Assembly: GCF_030345705.1 (NCBI RefSeq)
Contig: NZ_JAUASW010000001.1
Coordinates: forward strand, 2,170,001-2,234,000
DNA length: 64,000 nt
Direction: 5' to 3'
DNA from: Pelomonas sp. SE-A7
GTDB lineage: Bacteria > Pseudomonadota > Gammaproteobacteria > Burkholderiales > Burkholderiaceae_C
The translations under genes and the position numbers were made by a program. Within the stretch, counting starts at the first letter, position 1. Each line of letters begins with the position of its first letter. This document shows positions 1-8,234 of this stretch, one piece after another. A model generated the notes under the pieces. The model did not search any database, was not told where the DNA came from, and worked only from the letters and a program-made list of their open reading frames with translations.

Positions 1-1003
1 AGCCGGTCTGCATGCCGCCGCTGATGAAGACCGCATGGTCCATCCGACATTGCGAGCGCTGGAATTCCAGGCCCTTGGTGTCGGCCGGCGTGCCGCGGCC
101 CCAGCAGCGGAAGAACTGCTCCTGCGGCACCGGCAGCGTGTAGCGCGCATGACCGGCGGCGCGCCAGGGCTGTTCCATGAAGCGCTTGCTCAGCTCGTCC
201 TGGTAGGCCATCAGCTGATCCTTCAGGCGCGGCCAGGCGGCCGACTTGATAGCCTTGGCGCCGCGGCTGCGCTCGAACAGGGCCTGGGCGAACTCGGCCG
301 GCACCAGGAAGCTCATCTGCTGGGCGAAGAACATGGCCGAGACGTTGATGCCGACCACCCGGCCCTCCTCGTCCACCACCGGACCGCCGCTCATGCCCGA
401 GTTGATCGAGCCCGAGTAATAGATCAGCGGATCGAAGCTGCGCTCGACCAGGCCGTTGTAGGTGCCCTCGACGACGGCAAAGGCCACGTCATGCGGATTG
501 CCCATCGAATAGATGCGGTCGCCCTTGGACAGCGGCTGCTCCTTGGCGCGGAAGCTCAGCGCGCCCGTGGCCTGCAGCTTGGCCGGATCGGCGCGCAGCA
601 GGGCCAGGTCGCGGCGCACGTCGAAGTCCAGCAGCTCCAGCTGGCCCTGGCGGCCGTCGGTGGTCTCGTACTGCAGCCGGTAGCGCTCGGGCTCCAGCGC
701 CACCTGGCTGATCACGTGATAGTTGGTGACGATATGGCCTTCGCTGCTGACCAGGAAGCCCGAGCCCACCGAGGCCTGGCTGTCCTGGTTCTTCAGCAGC
801 GTGCGGATCTGCAGCAGCTGCGAACGGGCCCGCTCGTAGACCTTGCGGGCCGTGGCCGAGACCGGCACGGGCACGGCCGACGCGGCCGGCGCGGCTGGCC
901 GCGGAATGCGTTGTTGCTGCTGAGGCTGCGCCCAGGCGCAGGACAGCGGCACGAGCACCAGGGCCAGCATCAGCGGCCGCCGGATCAATCTCTGGAGAAG
1001 CAA
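1..1003 (-). CDS. Trypsin-like serine protease, exported (3' end outside window)
   Basis: This is a periplasmic trypsin/DegP-like serine protease. The catalytic triad can be read: His in TNYHVIS (about residue 96), Asp in RRDLALLRA (about 132) and Ser in SGMSGGPVV (about 205). A signal peptide (Arg-rich start, hydrophobic core, AWA cleavage site) covers residues 1-25. I chose a TTG start at 1003 because an AAGGAG ribosome site lies 7 nt upstream and it gives the full signal peptide; an ATG at 970 would cut into it. The visible 334 residues continue past base 1, so any C-terminal PDZ domain is unseen. Family call is confident; substrate unknown. Confidence 0.85.
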   Translation of the reverse strand, partial: MLLQRLIRRPLMLALVLVPLSCAWAQPQQQQRIPRPAAPAASAVPVPVSATARKVYERARSQLLQIRTLLKNQDSQASVGSGFLVSSEGHIVTNYHVISQVALEPERYRLQYETTDGRQGQLELLDFDVRRDLALLRADPAKLQATGALSFRAKEQPLSKGDRIYSMGNPHDVAFAVVEGTYNGLVERSFDPLIYYSGSINSGMSGGPVVDEEGRVVGINVSAMFFAQQMSFLVPAEFAQALFERSRGAKAIKSAAWPRLKDQLMAYQDELSKRFMEQPWRAAGHARYTLPVPQEQFFRCWGRGTPADTKGLEFQRSQCRMDHAVFISGGMQTG

Positions 1004-1082
1004 GCCTCGGCTCCTTGAGGGCGGAAGGCCTGGATGCTAGCCGGTTTGTCATCCATCAGAGCCGGAACTGCGGCCCCCAATG

Positions 1083-1115
1083 AAAAAGGCCCAGGTGCCT
1101 GAGCGCCTGGGCCTT
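1083..1115 (-). terminator. Rho-independent terminator of the PEP-CTERM metalloprotease gene
   Basis: A 10-bp stem (AAGGCCCAGG paired with CCTGGGCCTT) is followed on the minus strand by a T-run. It lies 18 bases past the stop codon of the PEP-CTERM gene. Confidence 0.85.
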
Positions 1116-1133
1116 CGAGGGAAGCGTCAGCTA

Positions 1134-2375
1134 TCAGTCGGCGCGCTTGGCGGCCTTGCGGCGGGTCAGACCCAGGCCGGCAAAGCCCAGGCCCAGCAGG
1201 GCCCAGGTGCCCGGCTCGGGCACGCCGTCGAAGTCGCCGCGGAAGATGTCGGCGGTCGAGGCGTGATAGGTCTGCGTGCCATAGGCGTCATAGGCGACGT
1301 TCCAGCCCATGGCGTCGAAGGCGGCCAGGTCCATGGCGGTCACGCCCAGGCTTTCGCAACGGCCGGCCGTCGGGTCGAGCACGCCGATGGGCGCCACCGT
1401 CGGGTTCGAGCAGTTGGCGTTGCCGGCATACATGTTGTCCTTCCAGTGCGAGGCCTGCTGGCCGTCACCGTTGTACCGACCGGTCGAGAACATGCCATTC
1501 ACGCCGTTCAGGTTCAGCGCGCTGGCGCCACCATTGACCGAGAAATAAGCACTGCCGCCAACGGACCAGTCCAGGAAGGCACCACCGGGAGCCAGGTTGC
1601 CCGGGTCGGAGGTGTAGCGGAACAGGTCCAGCACGGACGCGATCGCGAAGCTGTTGAAGTTCCGCAGGTCCGACTTGTTGGGACCATTCGGCCCACCCAG
1701 GATGTCGTAGGTGTCGACGCCGGAGACGAAGCCCAGAGCATGGCCGATCTCGTGGATGGCGATGCCGAGGAAGTCGTAGCTGTTGTTGGCAATGCCGTCG
1801 GTCGGGTCGAAGTCGAACGAGAAGTTGCTGCTGAAGGTGATCGAGGCATCGGGCCCGTTCAGGCCGGTGTAGCCCAGCGCCTTCGCATTCGCCCGCGTGA
1901 TCGCCAGGGCGATGTTGTTGCCCGAGGAGTCTTCGTCCAGCACGCGCGTCGCCGTGTTCACGCCGGCCTGGGTGGCGGGGTTCTGGTAGCCCGAAGTGAT
2001 GACCTTGAGAGCACCGTTCGCATTGAGGCCAGGCATGTTGGCGGTCGCCATCGCGTCAATGGCCGAGCCCGACTTGTTGGCGTTGAGCAGGAATTCGACG
2101 TCCTGAACATAGCCGACGACCTTGGGACTGTTGGTCGAACCCAGGATGCCGGGGCCGAGCGAGGCATAGCCCACATTCAGGTTGATGGTGACGTTGTTCG
2201 TCAGCACGCTGCTCCAATAAGCCGCGGCCTTGGTGAAGCCCATGTAGGCCTGGGTCCCGACCTCGACACCGCCGGTGTTGTTCAGGACGATGGAGGCGGA
2301 ATTCGCGCCGGAAACAAGGCCAAGGCCCAGCGCGATCGCTGCAGCCAGGCGGGTTCGTGACTTTTGTACTTGCAT
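1134..2375 (-). CDS. PEP-CTERM sorted zinc metalloprotease (NF038122-like)
   Basis: A 413-residue secreted protein. It has an N-terminal signal peptide (about 1-27), a central zinc-binding HEIGHALGF motif (about residue 209) and a C-terminal PEP-CTERM sorting tail: VPEPGTWALLG, a hydrophobic stretch and an RRK-rich end. By family knowledge, exosortase would recognise the tail and cleave it. The mid region resembles the NF038122 family of PEP-CTERM metalloproteases. The third zinc ligand of classic metzincins (HExxHxxGxxH/D) is not at its usual place: that position is Ser, with an Asp three residues on. The gene stands alone, with its own terminator downstream and a long regulatory leader upstream. 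Confidence 0.85.
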   Translation of the reverse strand: MQVQKSRTRLAAAIALGLGLVSGANSASIVLNNTGGVEVGTQAYMGFTKAAAYWSSVLTNNVTINLNVGYASLGPGILGSTNSPKVVGYVQDVEFLLNANKSGSAIDAMATANMPGLNANGALKVITSGYQNPATQAGVNTATRVLDEDSSGNNIALAITRANAKALGYTGLNGPDASITFSSNFSFDFDPTDGIANNSYDFLGIAIHEIGHALGFVSGVDTYDILGGPNGPNKSDLRNFNSFAIASVLDLFRYTSDPGNLAPGGAFLDWSVGGSAYFSVNGGASALNLNGVNGMFSTGRYNGDGQQASHWKDNMYAGNANCSNPTVAPIGVLDPTAGRCESLGVTAMDLAAFDAMGWNVAYDAYGTQTYHASTADIFRGDFDGVPEPGTWALLGLGFAGLGLTRRKAAKRAD

Positions 2376-2433
2376 TGGGGTCCTCGGGCACTGCCGTACT
2401 GGTTTGAGGCCCCAATGTAGTCAGTCACACCCA

Positions 2434-2474
2434 CCCTAGGGGGCCCCCCGAGCGCGGGGGCTGGATTACCCTAG
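2434..2474. promoter_or_regulatory. CCCTAG-type boxes upstream of PEP-CTERM metalloprotease
   Basis: The 261-bp gap between the metalloprotease and pyrC holds a self-palindrome CCCTAGGG (2434-2441), a TACCCTAG (2467-2474) and a related TTACCCTCGG (2556-2565). CTAG is rare in such GC-rich DNA, so the clustering looks non-random. The same core occurs as a perfect inverted repeat upstream of bolA (60900-60916). That these are activator or operator sites is inference; I see no convincing -35/-10 pair. Nothing else is visible in this gap. Confidence 0.35.
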
Positions 2475-2636
2475 TTTTCGACCGACTTCATCCACATCCC
2501 CTATGAAAACGGGTGCGAATGACGCCGATGCTGGTCGCGGGGCGCACACAGGGATTTACCCTCGGATGGGGGAGGAACTGGCGAAATTCGGCCGTTCGAG
2601 CGGTCGGCACTGGATCCAGAACCCGGAAATCCCGGA

Positions 2637-3677
2637 TCAGACGAGCCGCCAGCCCAGCGATTCGCCGCCGCGCAGCGGCTTGAGCTGGGCGTCGCCGAAG
2701 GGCACGGCCTCGGGCAGGGTCCAGGGCTGGCGCTTGAGCGTCACCTGGCCGGTGTTGCGCGGCAGGCCGTAGAAGTCCGGACCATGGAAGCTGGCGAAGG
2801 CCTCCAGCTTGTCCAGCGCACCCGCCGCCTCGAAGGCCTCGGCGTAGAGCTCCAGCGCCGACAGGGCGGTGAAGCAGCCGGCGCCGCAGACCGAGTTCTC
2901 CTTCATCACCGAGGCATGCGGGGCGCTGTCGGTGCCGAGGAAGAACTTGGGGCTGCCCGAGGTGGCGGCCTTCAGCAGGGCCAGTCGATGGGTTTCGCGC
3001 TTGAGCACCGGCAGGCAGTAGTAATGCGGCCTGAGGCCGCCCATGAAGATGGCGTTGCGGTTGTAGAGCAGATGCTGGGGCGTCAGCGTGGCCGCGGTGA
3101 AGCGGTCCGATTCGGCCACATAGGCGGCCGCCTCGGCCGTGGTGATGTGCTCGAACACCACCTTTAGCTCCGGCATGTCGGCCCGCAGCGGTCGCATCAC
3201 CTGGTCAACGAAGACCGCCTCGCGGTCGAACACGTCGACGGCCGGGTCGGTGACCTCGCCATGGACCAGCAGCAGCAGGCCTTCGCGCTGCATGGCTTCC
3301 AGCGTCTTGTAGGTCTTGCGGATGTCGGTGACGCCGGCATCGCTGTTGGTCGTGGCACCGGCCGGATAGAGCTTCAGCGCCACCACGCCGGCGTCCTTGG
3401 CCCGGCGGATCTCGTCCGGCGAGCTCAGGTCGGTCAGGTACAGCGTCATCAGCGGCTCGAAGTCCACGCCTTCGGGCACGGCGGCGAGGATGCGCTCGCG
3501 ATAGGCCTGGGCCTGGGCGGTCGTGGTGATGGGCGGCCGCAGATTGGGCATCGCTATGGCCCGGGCGAACTGGCGTGCGGTGTAGGGAACGACAGCCTGC
3601 AGCGCCGCGCCGTCGCGCAGGTGCACATGCCAGTCGTCGGGGCGGGTCAGGGTCAGGCTGTCTTGCATGGCCGGCAT
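2637..3677 (-). CDS. pyrC: Dihydroorotase (PyrC type)
   Basis: Catalyses reversible cyclisation of carbamoyl-aspartate to dihydroorotate in de novo pyrimidine synthesis, in the cytoplasm. At 346 residues it has the usual length of the bacterial PyrC class. The zinc-site residues are all visible: HVH at 17-19, the carboxylated Lys at 102 in VALKLYPAG, His139 in LVHGEV, His177 in FEHIT and Asp250 in LGTDSAPH. A second in-frame ATG nine bases further in (at 3668) could be the real start. It is divergent from the DUF4394 lipoprotein and not in an operon with other pyr genes. Confidence 0.97.
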   Translation of the reverse strand: MPAMQDSLTLTRPDDWHVHLRDGAALQAVVPYTARQFARAIAMPNLRPPITTTAQAQAYRERILAAVPEGVDFEPLMTLYLTDLSSPDEIRRAKDAGVVALKLYPAGATTNSDAGVTDIRKTYKTLEAMQREGLLLLVHGEVTDPAVDVFDREAVFVDQVMRPLRADMPELKVVFEHITTAEAAAYVAESDRFTAATLTPQHLLYNRNAIFMGGLRPHYYCLPVLKRETHRLALLKAATSGSPKFFLGTDSAPHASVMKENSVCGAGCFTALSALELYAEAFEAAGALDKLEAFASFHGPDFYGLPRNTGQVTLKRQPWTLPEAVPFGDAQLKPLRGGESLGWRLV

Positions 3678-3765
3678 TGTCCCAAAACAGGTGAAGGCCC
3701 TGAGAGCAGGCCGGAGCTGTCGCCGCTAGCATGCCTCGAGCCACGCCTTCAAGGAGTCTGTCGAG

Positions 3766-4647
3766 ATGCGTCGTCGCCCTGCCCTCATCCTGTTTGCCAT
3801 CGCCCTGCTGGCCGGTTGTGCCTCCGAGCCCAGTCAGCCGCCGACCAAGGAGATGGTCTATGCGGTCACCGCGTCCAATCAGCTGATCCGCTTCAATGCC
3901 GGCCAGCCGCAGAAGCTGCTGAGCCGCAAGGCGCTGACCGGCCTGCTGGCCCAGGACCGCCTGGTCGGCATCGACTACCGCGTGGCGCGCGGCCAGCTCT
4001 ATGGCCTCGGCGCCAGCGGCCAGCTCTACCGTATAGACCCGGTGGCCGCAGCAGCCACGACGGTGGGCTCGCCGGCGGTGCTGACCGGCGAGGCCCGCGA
4101 CTACGGCTTCGACTTCAATCCCACGGTGGACCGCATCCGCGTGATCGGCGACACCGGCCTGAACCTGCGCATGCATCCGGACACCGGCGCCATGGTCGAC
4201 AGCGACCCGGCCAAGCCCGGCCTGCAGCTGGACGGCACGCCGGCTTACGACGCCAAGGATTCAAACGCAGGCAAGAAGGCCGCCGTGGTGGCCGCCGGCT
4301 ACACCTACAACAAGCAGAACGACAAGCTGACCACCAACTACGTGATCGAGCGCAATGCCGGCGTGCTGGCCACCATGGGCACGCACGAGGACGTGACGCC
4401 GGCGGTCTCGCCCAACACCGGCCGCCTGTACACGGTAGGCCCGCTGGGCCTGCCGCCGTTCGAGCGGGCGACACTGGACATCTCCGACCTCTCCAACGCC
4501 GCCTATGCGGCGATCACGCCCTATGCCGAGAAGGGTTCGCCCGCAGTGAGCCGCTGGTACCGCATCGACCTGAAGACCGGCAAGGCCCAGCTGATGGGCA
4601 CGATAGGCGAAGGCGAGCAGGTGGTGGGCGCGGCCATCGAGCCCTGA
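3766..4647 (+). CDS. DUF4394 domain lipoprotein
   Basis: A 293-residue predicted lipoprotein with a lipobox ending at Cys18 (LLAGC). The body matches the DUF4394 pattern: repeated GQLYGLGASGQLYRIDP and FDFNPTVDRIRVIGDTG segments, suggesting a beta-propeller-like repeat fold. No catalytic motif is visible and the function of the family is unknown to me. It starts at ATG 3766, with an AAGGAG site about 11 nt upstream. It is divergent from pyrC and followed by a TM2 protein. Confidence 0.8.
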   Translation: MRRRPALILFAIALLAGCASEPSQPPTKEMVYAVTASNQLIRFNAGQPQKLLSRKALTGLLAQDRLVGIDYRVARGQLYGLGASGQLYRIDPVAAAATTVGSPAVLTGEARDYGFDFNPTVDRIRVIGDTGLNLRMHPDTGAMVDSDPAKPGLQLDGTPAYDAKDSNAGKKAAVVAAGYTYNKQNDKLTTNYVIERNAGVLATMGTHEDVTPAVSPNTGRLYTVGPLGLPPFERATLDISDLSNAAYAAITPYAEKGSPAVSRWYRIDLKTGKAQLMGTIGEGEQVVGAAIEP

Positions 4648-4668
4648 GCCTGGGCTCACTGCTCAGGG
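4642..4668 (+). repeat. Inverted repeat over the DUF4394 stop codon
   Basis: A perfect 8-bp stem (CCCTGAGC / GCTCAGGG) with an 11-nt loop contains the TGA stop. There is no T-run, so it is at best a weak or Rho-assisted terminator or an RNA-stability hairpin. Confidence 0.4.
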
Positions 4669-4736
4669 TAGGCCCGCTGGCAGGGCGCGCACGCTTGTTC
4701 GAAGATCGCGCGCTTTGCTATTGAAGGGAGTTCGCC

Positions 4737-5072
4737 TTGGACAACGACAACAACTCGACCGTCGCCGCCAACATGCGCTACTGCAGTGCCTGCGGTACGC
4801 AGATGCACATCACTGCCGCAGCCTGCCCGAAATGCGGCGCCCAGCAGGTCCATGCCGGCGCCAGCGCCAAGCGCATCCTGCCGGCATTCCTGTTCCTGCT
4901 GCTGCTGCCCACGCTGGGCTTCCACCGCTTCTACGTCGGCAAGATAGGCACGGGCATCCTGTTCCTGATCACCTTCGGCGGCCTGGGCCTGTGGTGGCTG
5001 ATCGACGTGATCATGCTGCTGACCGGCTCGTTCACCGACAAGCAGGACAACAAGATCACGCTCTGGACTTGA
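4737..5072 (+). CDS. Zinc-ribbon and TM2 domain membrane protein
   Basis: A small 111-residue membrane protein. The N-terminus has a four-cysteine zinc ribbon (CSAC at 16-19, CPKC at 30-33). It is followed by two membrane segments of a TM2 domain (about 50-67 and 73-95) with the typical GFHRFYVGK turn. The start is TTG with GAAGGGAG about 6 nt upstream; an ATG 36 bases later would still keep the ribbon. The function of TM2 proteins is not settled. It converges on gltL, its stop abutting the gltL stop. Confidence 0.8.
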   Translation: MDNDNNSTVAANMRYCSACGTQMHITAAACPKCGAQQVHAGASAKRILPAFLFLLLLPTLGFHRFYVGKIGTGILFLITFGGLGLWWLIDVIMLLTGSFTDKQDNKITLWT

Positions 5073-5807
5073 TCAGGCGTGCAGGATCTTTGAGAGGAAT
5101 TCCTGCGTGCGCGGCGCCCGGTTTTCCGGGTTGCCGAAGAACTCATCGCGGCTGCAGTCTTCGACGATGCGGCCGCCGTCCATGAAGATCACGCGGTGGC
5201 TGACCTTGCGGGCGAAGCCCATCTCGTGGGTCACGCACATCATGGTCATGCCGTCGTTGGCCAGCTGCACCATCACGTCCAGCACCTCGCCGACCATCTC
5301 GGGATCCAGGGCCGAGGTCGGCTCGTCGAACAGCATCACGACCGGGTCCATGGACAGGGCGCGGGCAATCGCCACGCGCTGCTGCTGACCACCGGAGAGC
5401 TGGCCGGGGAACTTGTCCTTGTGGGCCGAAAGGCCCACGCGATCCAGCATCTTGAGGCCGCGCTCGCGCGCCTCGTCGCTGCTGCGGCCCAGCACCTTGA
5501 TCTGGGCCAGGGTCAGGTTCTCGGTCACCGACAGATGCGGAAACAGCTCGAAGTGCTGGAACACCATGCCCACGCGCGAACGCAGCTTGGGCAAATTGGT
5601 CTTGGGGTCGGTGACGGCCACGCCATCGACCGTGACCTCGCCCTTCTGCACCGGCTCCAGCGCATTGACCGTCTTGATCAGCGTGGACTTGCCCGAGCCC
5701 GAGGGGCCGCAGACCACCACCACCTCTCCCTTGGCGATCGAGGTCGTGCAGTCGGTCAGCACCTGGAAGTTGCCGTACCACTTGGAGACGTTGCGGATGT
5801 CGATCAT
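5073..5807 (-). CDS. gltL: Glutamate/aspartate ABC transporter ATPase
   Basis: ATPase subunit of a polar amino-acid importer. It has Walker A GPSGSGKST (34-42), signature LSGGQQQ (137-143), Walker B VVMLFDEPTS (Asp161, Glu162) and H-loop VTHEMGF. The length (244) is normal for the GlnQ/GltL group. It is last in gltI-gltJ-gltK-gltL, 8 nt after gltK. Glutamate/aspartate specificity is inferred from similarity of the binding protein and permeases to GltIJKL; another acidic or polar amino acid is possible. Confidence 0.93.
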   Translation of the reverse strand: MIDIRNVSKWYGNFQVLTDCTTSIAKGEVVVVCGPSGSGKSTLIKTVNALEPVQKGEVTVDGVAVTDPKTNLPKLRSRVGMVFQHFELFPHLSVTENLTLAQIKVLGRSSDEARERGLKMLDRVGLSAHKDKFPGQLSGGQQQRVAIARALSMDPVVMLFDEPTSALDPEMVGEVLDVMVQLANDGMTMMCVTHEMGFARKVSHRVIFMDGGRIVEDCSRDEFFGNPENRAPRTQEFLSKILHA

Positions 5808-5815
5808 CTTGGGAT

Positions 5816-6484
5816 CTACCTAATGATGGCGATCTTCTTCTGCAGGCGACGCACGAGCATCGACAGGCTGAAGCAGATCAGGAAGTACACGAGGGCGGCC
5901 AGCAGATTGGCCTCGACCGCGCGGCCCAGGTTCTTGCCGGCCAGCTCGAAGCCCTTGTAGAGGTCGTAGGCGCCGATGGCATAGACCAGGGAGGTGTCCT
6001 GGAACAGGATCACCGTCTGCGTCATCAGCACCGGCAGCATGTTGCGCAAGGCCTGCGGCAGCACGATCAGGCGCATGGACTGCCAGTAGTTCAGGCCCAG
6101 GGCCTGACCGGCATGGACCTGGCCGCGCGGCACCGACTGGATGCCGGCCCGCATGATCTCCGAGTAGTAGGCCGCCTCGAACACCGTGAAGGTGATGATG
6201 GCCGACAGCTCGGCGCTGAGCGACTTGCCCAGCAGCAGGGGGATCAAGAGGTAGAACCACATGATCACCATCACCAGCGGGATGGAGCGCAGCGCGTCTA
6301 CGAAGCCGGCTGCCGGCATGGCAAGGTAAGCCCGGCCCGACAACCTCATCATCGCCAGCAAGGTGCCCAGCACCATGCCGCCCAGCGCGGCGATCAGCGT
6401 CAGCTCGATGGAGAACACAAAGCCCTGGACGATGAACTTCGAGACGAAGTCCCAGGTCAGGAAACCGAAGTCGAGTTCGGTCAT
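5816..6484 (-). CDS. gltK: Glutamate/aspartate ABC transporter permease
   Basis: Inner-membrane permease of the HisMQ/GltK type, 222 residues with about five membrane segments. The N-terminal helix is followed by a coupling EAA-like loop (SEIMRAGIQSVPRGQ) and the GLNYWQSMRLIVLPQALR segment that contacts the ATPase. Its start overlaps the gltJ stop by 4 nt, indicating translational coupling. It pairs with GltJ as a heterodimeric channel. Confidence 0.93.
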   Translation of the reverse strand: MTELDFGFLTWDFVSKFIVQGFVFSIELTLIAALGGMVLGTLLAMMRLSGRAYLAMPAAGFVDALRSIPLVMVIMWFYLLIPLLLGKSLSAELSAIITFTVFEAAYYSEIMRAGIQSVPRGQVHAGQALGLNYWQSMRLIVLPQALRNMLPVLMTQTVILFQDTSLVYAIGAYDLYKGFELAGKNLGRAVEANLLAALVYFLICFSLSMLVRRLQKKIAIIR

Positions 6485-7230
6485 GCCTTGGCCCCGATCT
6501 GACCTGGCAGCCGCAGCCGGCCCTCGATCAGCCGCGCCACGCGGTTGACCAGGAAGGCCGAGACAAAGTACAGGCCGGTGACGGCCAGGTAGACCTCGAC
6601 GCCGCGCGATGTCTCCTCGGTCACCTGGCGGGCGAACAGGGTCAGCTCGGCGATGGACACGGCAAAGGCCACGGACGAGTTCTTGACGATGTTCATCGCC
6701 TCGCTGGTCAGCGGCGGGATCACGATGCGCAGGGCATTGGGCAGGATCACGTAGCGATAGGTCTGGCCCAGCGTCAGGCCCACGGCCAGGCCGGCATTGC
6801 GCTGGCCGCGCGGCAGGCTCTGGATGCCGGCCCGCACCTGCTCGGCCACCCGGGCCGAGGTGAAAAAGCCCAGGGCGAACACCACCAGCACGAAGGGCGG
6901 CAGCTTCAGGAAGACCGGGAACAGCGCCGGCACCACGTGGTACCAGAGAAAGATCTGCACCAGCAGCGGGATGTTGCGGAACAGCTCGGTCCAGGCATCG
7001 CCGACCAGCACCCAGCCGCGCGAAGGCAGGGTGCGCGAAATGCCCACCAGCGTGCCGGCCGCCAGGGCCAGCAGCAAGGCCAGGCCCGACACCGACAGGG
7101 TCCAGCCCCAGGCCGACAGCAGCCAGTCCAGGTAGGTGATGTCGCCGTTCTGGCCAAAGCAGCGGGTCACGACCTCGCCGTCTATGGTGTTCTTGCAGAA
7201 CACCTGCCAGTCCCAGTTGGAGTTGGGCAC
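6481..7230 (-). CDS. gltJ: Glutamate/aspartate ABC transporter permease
   Basis: Second permease of the importer, 249 residues. It has several membrane helices and the EAA-type loop ARVAEQVRAGIQSLPRGQ followed by GLTLGQTYRYVILPNALR. The N-terminal part (NTIDGEVVTRCFGQ) is a periplasmic stretch typical of GltJ, placed before the first helix. It overlaps gltK by 4 nt. A hairpin in the gap from gltI probably lowers its expression relative to the binding protein. Confidence 0.93.
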   Translation of the reverse strand: MPNSNWDWQVFCKNTIDGEVVTRCFGQNGDITYLDWLLSAWGWTLSVSGLALLLALAAGTLVGISRTLPSRGWVLVGDAWTELFRNIPLLVQIFLWYHVVPALFPVFLKLPPFVLVVFALGFFTSARVAEQVRAGIQSLPRGQRNAGLAVGLTLGQTYRYVILPNALRIVIPPLTSEAMNIVKNSSVAFAVSIAELTLFARQVTEETSRGVEVYLAVTGLYFVSAFLVNRVARLIEGRLRLPGQIGAKA

Positions 7231-7254
7231 TTCAGAGATCTCCGGATAAACAAA

Positions 7255-7275
7255 GAGGCCGCGCGGGGCGGCCTC
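7255..7275 (-). terminator. Intercistronic attenuator hairpin between gltI and gltJ
   Basis: A perfect 8-bp stem (GAGGCCGC / GCGGCCTC) with a 5-nt loop, followed on the minus strand by TTTGTTTATC. Its place between a binding-protein gene and its permeases fits a partial terminator or mRNA 3' protector. Confidence 0.6.
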
Positions 7276-7305
7276 GTTCCCCGCAAGGGGCTGGATTATG
7301 GCGGC

Positions 7306-8172
7306 TTACTTCTTGGCGTAGCTCTCGGCCGGGTTGTCGTTGGGAGCGGCCCAGGCAGCCTTGGTCGCATCGCTGGCCGTGCCGCCGTTCCTGGCGAGGA
7401 TCTTGGCGATCTCGCCCGACTTCATCATGGCCTTCAGGCTGTCGTCCACCGCCTTCTTGAAAGCCGGGTCTTCCTTGCGGAACATGATGGCGATCGGCTC
7501 GACGGCCAGCGGCTCGCCGCTGATCTTGAAATCGGCCGGCTTCTTGGCATGGGCGATGCCGCCGGCCAGGATGTAGTCGTCCATCACGAAGGCATCGGCA
7601 CGGCCGGCCTCCAGCAGCAGGAAGCTGTCGGCATGGTCCTTGCCGATCACTTCCTTGAAGTCCACGCCGGTGGCGCGCTCATGCTTGCGCAGGGTCTGCA
7701 CCGAGGTCGTGCCGGCCGTGGTCACCACGTTCTTGCCGTTCAGCTGGGCGATGGAATTGAGGCCGGCATTGGCCCGCACCGCCATGCGGATCTCGGTCAC
7801 ATAGGTGGTGACGGCAAAGGCCACGTCGTTCTGGCGCGCCTGGTTGTTGGTGGTCGAGCCGCATTCGATATCGACCGTGCCTATCTTGACCAGCTGGATG
7901 CGGTTGGACGAGACCACCGGCAAGTACTTGATCTCCAGCTTGGCCAGCCCCAGCTGCTTCTGCAGGTCGGCCAGCACCCGCTGGCACAGCTCCACATGGA
8001 AGCCGGTGTACTTGTTGTCGCCGATGGCGGTGGACAGCGCACCCGAGGATTCGCGCACGCCCATGGTCACCGTGCCGCTGTCCTTGATCTTCTTCAGCGT
8101 GTCCTCGGCCTGGGCGGCGGTGCCGGCGGCCAGCAGGGCCAGGCTCAGCAGGGTCGTCTTGATGGTGGACAT
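7306..8172 (-). CDS. gltI: Glutamate/aspartate periplasmic binding protein
   Basis: Periplasmic solute-binding protein (SBP_bac_3 family), 288 residues. A cleavable signal peptide ends near AGTAAQA-ED. The motif pair VTMGVRESSGALS and FHVELCQRVLADLQKQLG marks the N-lobe; the C-lobe carries GRADAFVMDDYILAG. Length and motifs match GltI/DEBP. It is first in the gltIJKL operon, 62 bp after a LysR regulator on the same strand. Confidence 0.92.
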   Translation of the reverse strand: MSTIKTTLLSLALLAAGTAAQAEDTLKKIKDSGTVTMGVRESSGALSTAIGDNKYTGFHVELCQRVLADLQKQLGLAKLEIKYLPVVSSNRIQLVKIGTVDIECGSTTNNQARQNDVAFAVTTYVTEIRMAVRANAGLNSIAQLNGKNVVTTAGTTSVQTLRKHERATGVDFKEVIGKDHADSFLLLEAGRADAFVMDDYILAGGIAHAKKPADFKISGEPLAVEPIAIMFRKEDPAFKKAVDDSLKAMMKSGEIAKILARNGGTASDATKAAWAAPNDNPAESYAKK

Positions 8173-8234
8173 GGGCAGGATGCTCCTTGGTGGGGAGGGT
8201 GAACGACAGGGAGGGATTGGGGCGGGATTCTCGT

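Noticed and set aside
489..1052. A 187-codon minus-strand frame with an ATG at the start of the protease gene
   Set aside because: It is a shifted frame of the serine protease; the catalytic motifs are in the neighbouring frame that starts at TTG 1003.
1080..2360. A 426-codon plus-strand frame over the PEP-CTERM metalloprotease
   Set aside because: It begins inside the terminator hairpin of the real gene and lacks any domain.
2503..2772. Small plus-strand frame between the metalloprotease and pyrC
   Set aside because: Half of it is antisense to pyrC, it has no ribosome site and no recognisable motif.
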